Of a DNA stretch of 64,000 nucleotides, positions 61,641-64,000 are shown in pieces (positions within the stretch are counted from its first letter, which is position 1; every line of letters begins with the position of its first letter). The translations under genes and the position numbers were made by a program. The stretch covers positions 492,040,711-492,104,710 of the forward strand of contig VDFB02270651.1 in the NCBI GenBank assembly GCA_007258455.2, written 5' to 3'. The notes below the pieces were generated by a model. It did no database searches. It saw only the letters and a program-made list of their open reading frames with translations, and had not been told where the DNA came from. The stretch comes from Sequoia sempervirens (taxonomy: Eukaryota; Streptophyta; Pinopsida; Cupressales; Cupressaceae).

Positions 61641-61700
61641 TGTAGTTTGCACACACGCCCCACTTGGTGTAGGGACCCTCTTTTCATGATGTCTTTTGAC

Positions 61701-63450
61701 CTTTGGTTTTTATGAGATTTGTCTTTTTAAGGTCTTGAGATGTTGGTCTTGCTAGCTTTGGTCTTGCCTTAAAGCTTGAGTTGGTTAAAATTGGTTTTAA
61801 AGAAAATCCAGGTTTTGATCTGAATTCGGGATTTTCCAGATCTGGTGGATTTTTTGGGGTTCTGGTTCGTTGTCCGTTTATTGCTTAATTTTACGAAATC
61901 CGGGTTTCTGCTCGAATTCGGGATTTTTTGGCTAGGGCGGATTTTCCTGAACTTTGTTAAAACCCCAGTTTCTACCATATCCATGGAATTCATGTTCATC
62001 CAGATTATCTGCTTGGTTTGGTTTTTTCTAAAATTCCGGTCTAGGCTCGGGTCTCCAGATTTCCTTGACATGTCTTGTCGCTAATTAATGCTCAAAGTAC
62101 ATTTGCTCAGGCATGGGTGCGGATGGATTTAAGGCCTTTTGGGCATCATTTTGATTTTATTATTCACTTGCTATCTGCTATGGCATTTGAGATTCTTCAT
62201 TTGAGGTTTTGATTATCGGATTTGAGCTGCTTTTGCGTGGGTTGCTGGGGCGCTGGTGTCGAGTTTTCATTGCTAGGGCACATTGTTTCTCAGTCACGTC
62301 CTCGAGTTTGAGCCTTGTTCATATTCCATGGTAAGTCTTTGTTGGCCCCTCCTTTTGTTTGTGCTTTGATTGAATCTTTCGAAGTAGATTGATAGCCATT
62401 TTAGGTCGGCCTTTGCTTGTTTATGATTTTGTATTTATCAAACTAGGGTTTGACCTACCTCTTCATAAGATTTCATCACCCGCACTATGCATGCCTTTGT
62501 TTACCAAATGAATGTCGGATAAGATCAGTATGGATGGGCGTCCTAGGTAGAACCTTGTCTTCTAGGCATGAAATTTGCTATATTTTGCGAGGTTGGGATT
62601 TTGGGTGTTTTGCCTGGAATTGCGAGGAATGGTTGATCCGTTAGGATTTTCATATCTGGTGCTTAAATTAAACTTGCTCATGCCTTGAGAAGTCTCGGTG
62701 TACCTTATCCTGATCATTTTAAGGATAGTATTTCGAACCCCGAGCTTACCCTGGTTTTCATGGCAGAGGTCTAGTCATCAAATTTAGGGCATCATTGTTT
62801 CGCCATGAAAATTAATCATTTGAGGGTTTTGGAAATTTGAATTCATGTGCATTTGAAATTTTTCTTATTGGCGTCGATTTTGAGAACATTGGAATCCAAA
62901 TAGGGAGGTTTGAAGTGATCATTTGATTCATTGTTCGCGCGGTAATGATTGTTGGTTTTTCGAGGTGTCCGTGAAATTTCTGTGCACCCGGATTTTCCTG
63001 GTTTCGGCCAAGTCCACGGAGTATAGAGAGTTCCAGAATTCTTAGCCGTCCGCAAAAATCTGACTTGTCCGGATTTTTCCAGTTTCTTGCCTGGTTCCAT
63101 CTCCTTTCCGATTTTCGATGTTAGGGGTAATGAAGTAAATACTAAGTGGTGATTTCTTGCTGCTAATGGATGAATTTCATGATAATTACATAACTTTCTG
63201 TGCACACTAATGATTTATTTGGTGAATGGTGTCCTGGCAGCAGGAATCCGTCAGGGTTGGATTTCTCCGAATTCCGCCCTGACTGGATTTTCCCAGTTTA
63301 CCTCATTTTCTCGGATTGCTTCATTCTTCCGAATTTTCAAGGATTGATGATTTGTGATGGATTTCAATTATTTCATGTGATTTTATGCTAACCCTTTGAT
63401 TGGAATATGTGTGATAATTTGATGCTAATGACGTTCTTTAGTAATTGCAG
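61701..63450 (+). other. Non-coding sequence with direct repeats, possibly a retroelement leader
   Basis: Imperfect direct repeats of about 90 bp (GAATTCGGGATTTT at about 61,822 and 61,915, each followed by a GGATTTT). Related motifs with ATTTTCC or TTTTTCC recur to 63,300. No gene is supported. It ends in TTTAGTAATTGCAG, a good 3' splice site directly before an open frame. Confidence 0.4.
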
Positions 63451-64000
63451 GCTGAGTCAAGCAAAGTTGCTGTAGGAAAGTCTAAAGGCGATACGGAGGG
63501 GTCTTCCATTTCAGAGGCAGAAAGATTGAGATTGGATACCAAGAGTCAGTTGCCTGACAGTAAGATATCTTTTGTATAGTCTAAGGTCTCTGACACCAAT
63601 CTAGGGGCATGGAGATATGAGGAATTCAAGGCGAGAACAGCTCAGAAGGATCTATCGGTCCTGAGGAATGGAATGATGAACTCTGGACTTGTCCATGTGG
63701 TAGGATTCCCTCCTGCAATCCAGTGCTATGAGTTGATACTAGAATGTGCACGGCAATATGATTTTGACACACGGAGGGTCGTTAGCTCCGAAGGGAGAGT
63801 CCTGGCAAATTTCAGTCTCGTTTCTATTGCCCAAGCTTTTGACATGCTAGAGTTGCCATATGTATGTACCTTGAACATGGATTTAGCCAAAAATTACTAT
63901 GAAAATGAGCCCACCAAAGCCCAACAGATGATTAATTCTTGGTTGGAGAAACCAAAACCTCACTTTTCCAAACTGCCCAAGCAATTACAAAGAGTTAAAT
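63451..64000 (+). CDS. Partial ORF of unknown function, likely repeat-borne, running off the window
   Basis: After a splice-acceptor-like GTAATTGCAG, the frame starting GCT at 63,451 is open for 183 codons except for one TAG at 63,577-63,579 (likely former CAG). Readable blocks are AWRYEEFKARTAQKDLSVLR, GLVHVVGFPPAIQCYELILE, RRVVSSEGRVLANFSLVSIA and MINSWLEKPKPHFSKLPKQL. No enzyme motif is visible. The block FPPAIQCYELILECARQYD and the SEGRVLANFS turn resemble uncharacterised ORFs carried by plant repeats; this is from memory of the style of such proteins, not a match. Confidence 0.45.

Larger units (their letters stand above)
47919..61700 (-). mobile_element. Tat-lineage Ty3/gypsy element Tat-2, 5' truncated, carrying an antisense PMD ORF
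   Basis: Minus-strand order from right to left: gag (61,640-60,822), protease (about 60,420), G-patch-like (59,600), RT (59,130-58,160), RNase H, second RNase H (57,500), integrase (57,060-55,774), T-rich 3' segment, a long antisense ORF region (50,214-53,460 on plus), purine tract and LTR at 49,066. The front of gag and the 5' LTR are missing. Stops occur in every domain. Confidence 0.75.

Overview
The window looks like nuclear DNA of a seed plant, most likely a gymnosperm (conifer-like). Introns are GT-AG and up to 3.7 kb, the non-genic DNA is AT-rich, and about 70% of the window is nested, decayed LTR retrotransposons of the Ty3/gypsy (chromovirus and Tat lineages) and Ty1/copia types. The species call is inference; no sequence search was possible.

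Host gene (about 4.4-19.5 kb, + strand). One nine-exon gene would encode a 2,118-codon multidomain enzyme. Its order is: FAD-dependent oxidoreductase (amine-oxidase-like fold), fatty-acyl-AMP ligase (FAAL-type adenylation domain), two tandem acyl/peptidyl carrier domains, and a membrane-embedded C-terminus with three repeats of membrane helices plus left-handed beta-helix. That last part resembles the terminal region of bacterial Pls/PosA-type synthetases such as poly-lysine synthetase. This is an NRPS/PKS-like assembly-line enzyme in a plant gene with normal plant introns. All splice junctions keep frame, but one in-frame TAA lies in exon 3 (5754-5756, codon 158), so this copy is a young pseudogene, a null allele or a base-call error.

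Right of the gene (19.5-64 kb). (a) 20.3-22.8 kb: minus-strand RNase H fragment and a plant-mobile-domain (PMD) plus coiled-coil ORF, both broken. (b) 22,817-30,034: a full-length chromovirus with 1.2-kb LTRs and a CACAT target-site duplication. (c) 30,605-43,799: a full-length Tat-lineage element with a repeat-rich leader, a G-patch-like segment, two RNase H regions and a 143-bp tandem duplication. (d) 43.8-45.6 kb: probable start of another gypsy 3' LTR. (e) 45.7-47.6 kb: truncated copia LTR, primer site and multi-knuckle gag. (f) 61.7-47.9 kb, minus strand: a second Tat-lineage element whose 3' region carries a 3.3-kb PMD/coiled-coil ORF in the opposite (plus) orientation, preceded by a GC-rich minisatellite and followed by a 50-bp-class minisatellite. 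(g) 63,451-64,000: an unidentified, probably repeat-borne coding exon running off the window.

The retroelements look inactive: their reading frames carry many TAG/TGA/TAA codons at positions that look like former CAG/CGA/CAA, and all three reverse transcriptases have a changed catalytic aspartate. No tRNA, rRNA or CRISPR was seen.
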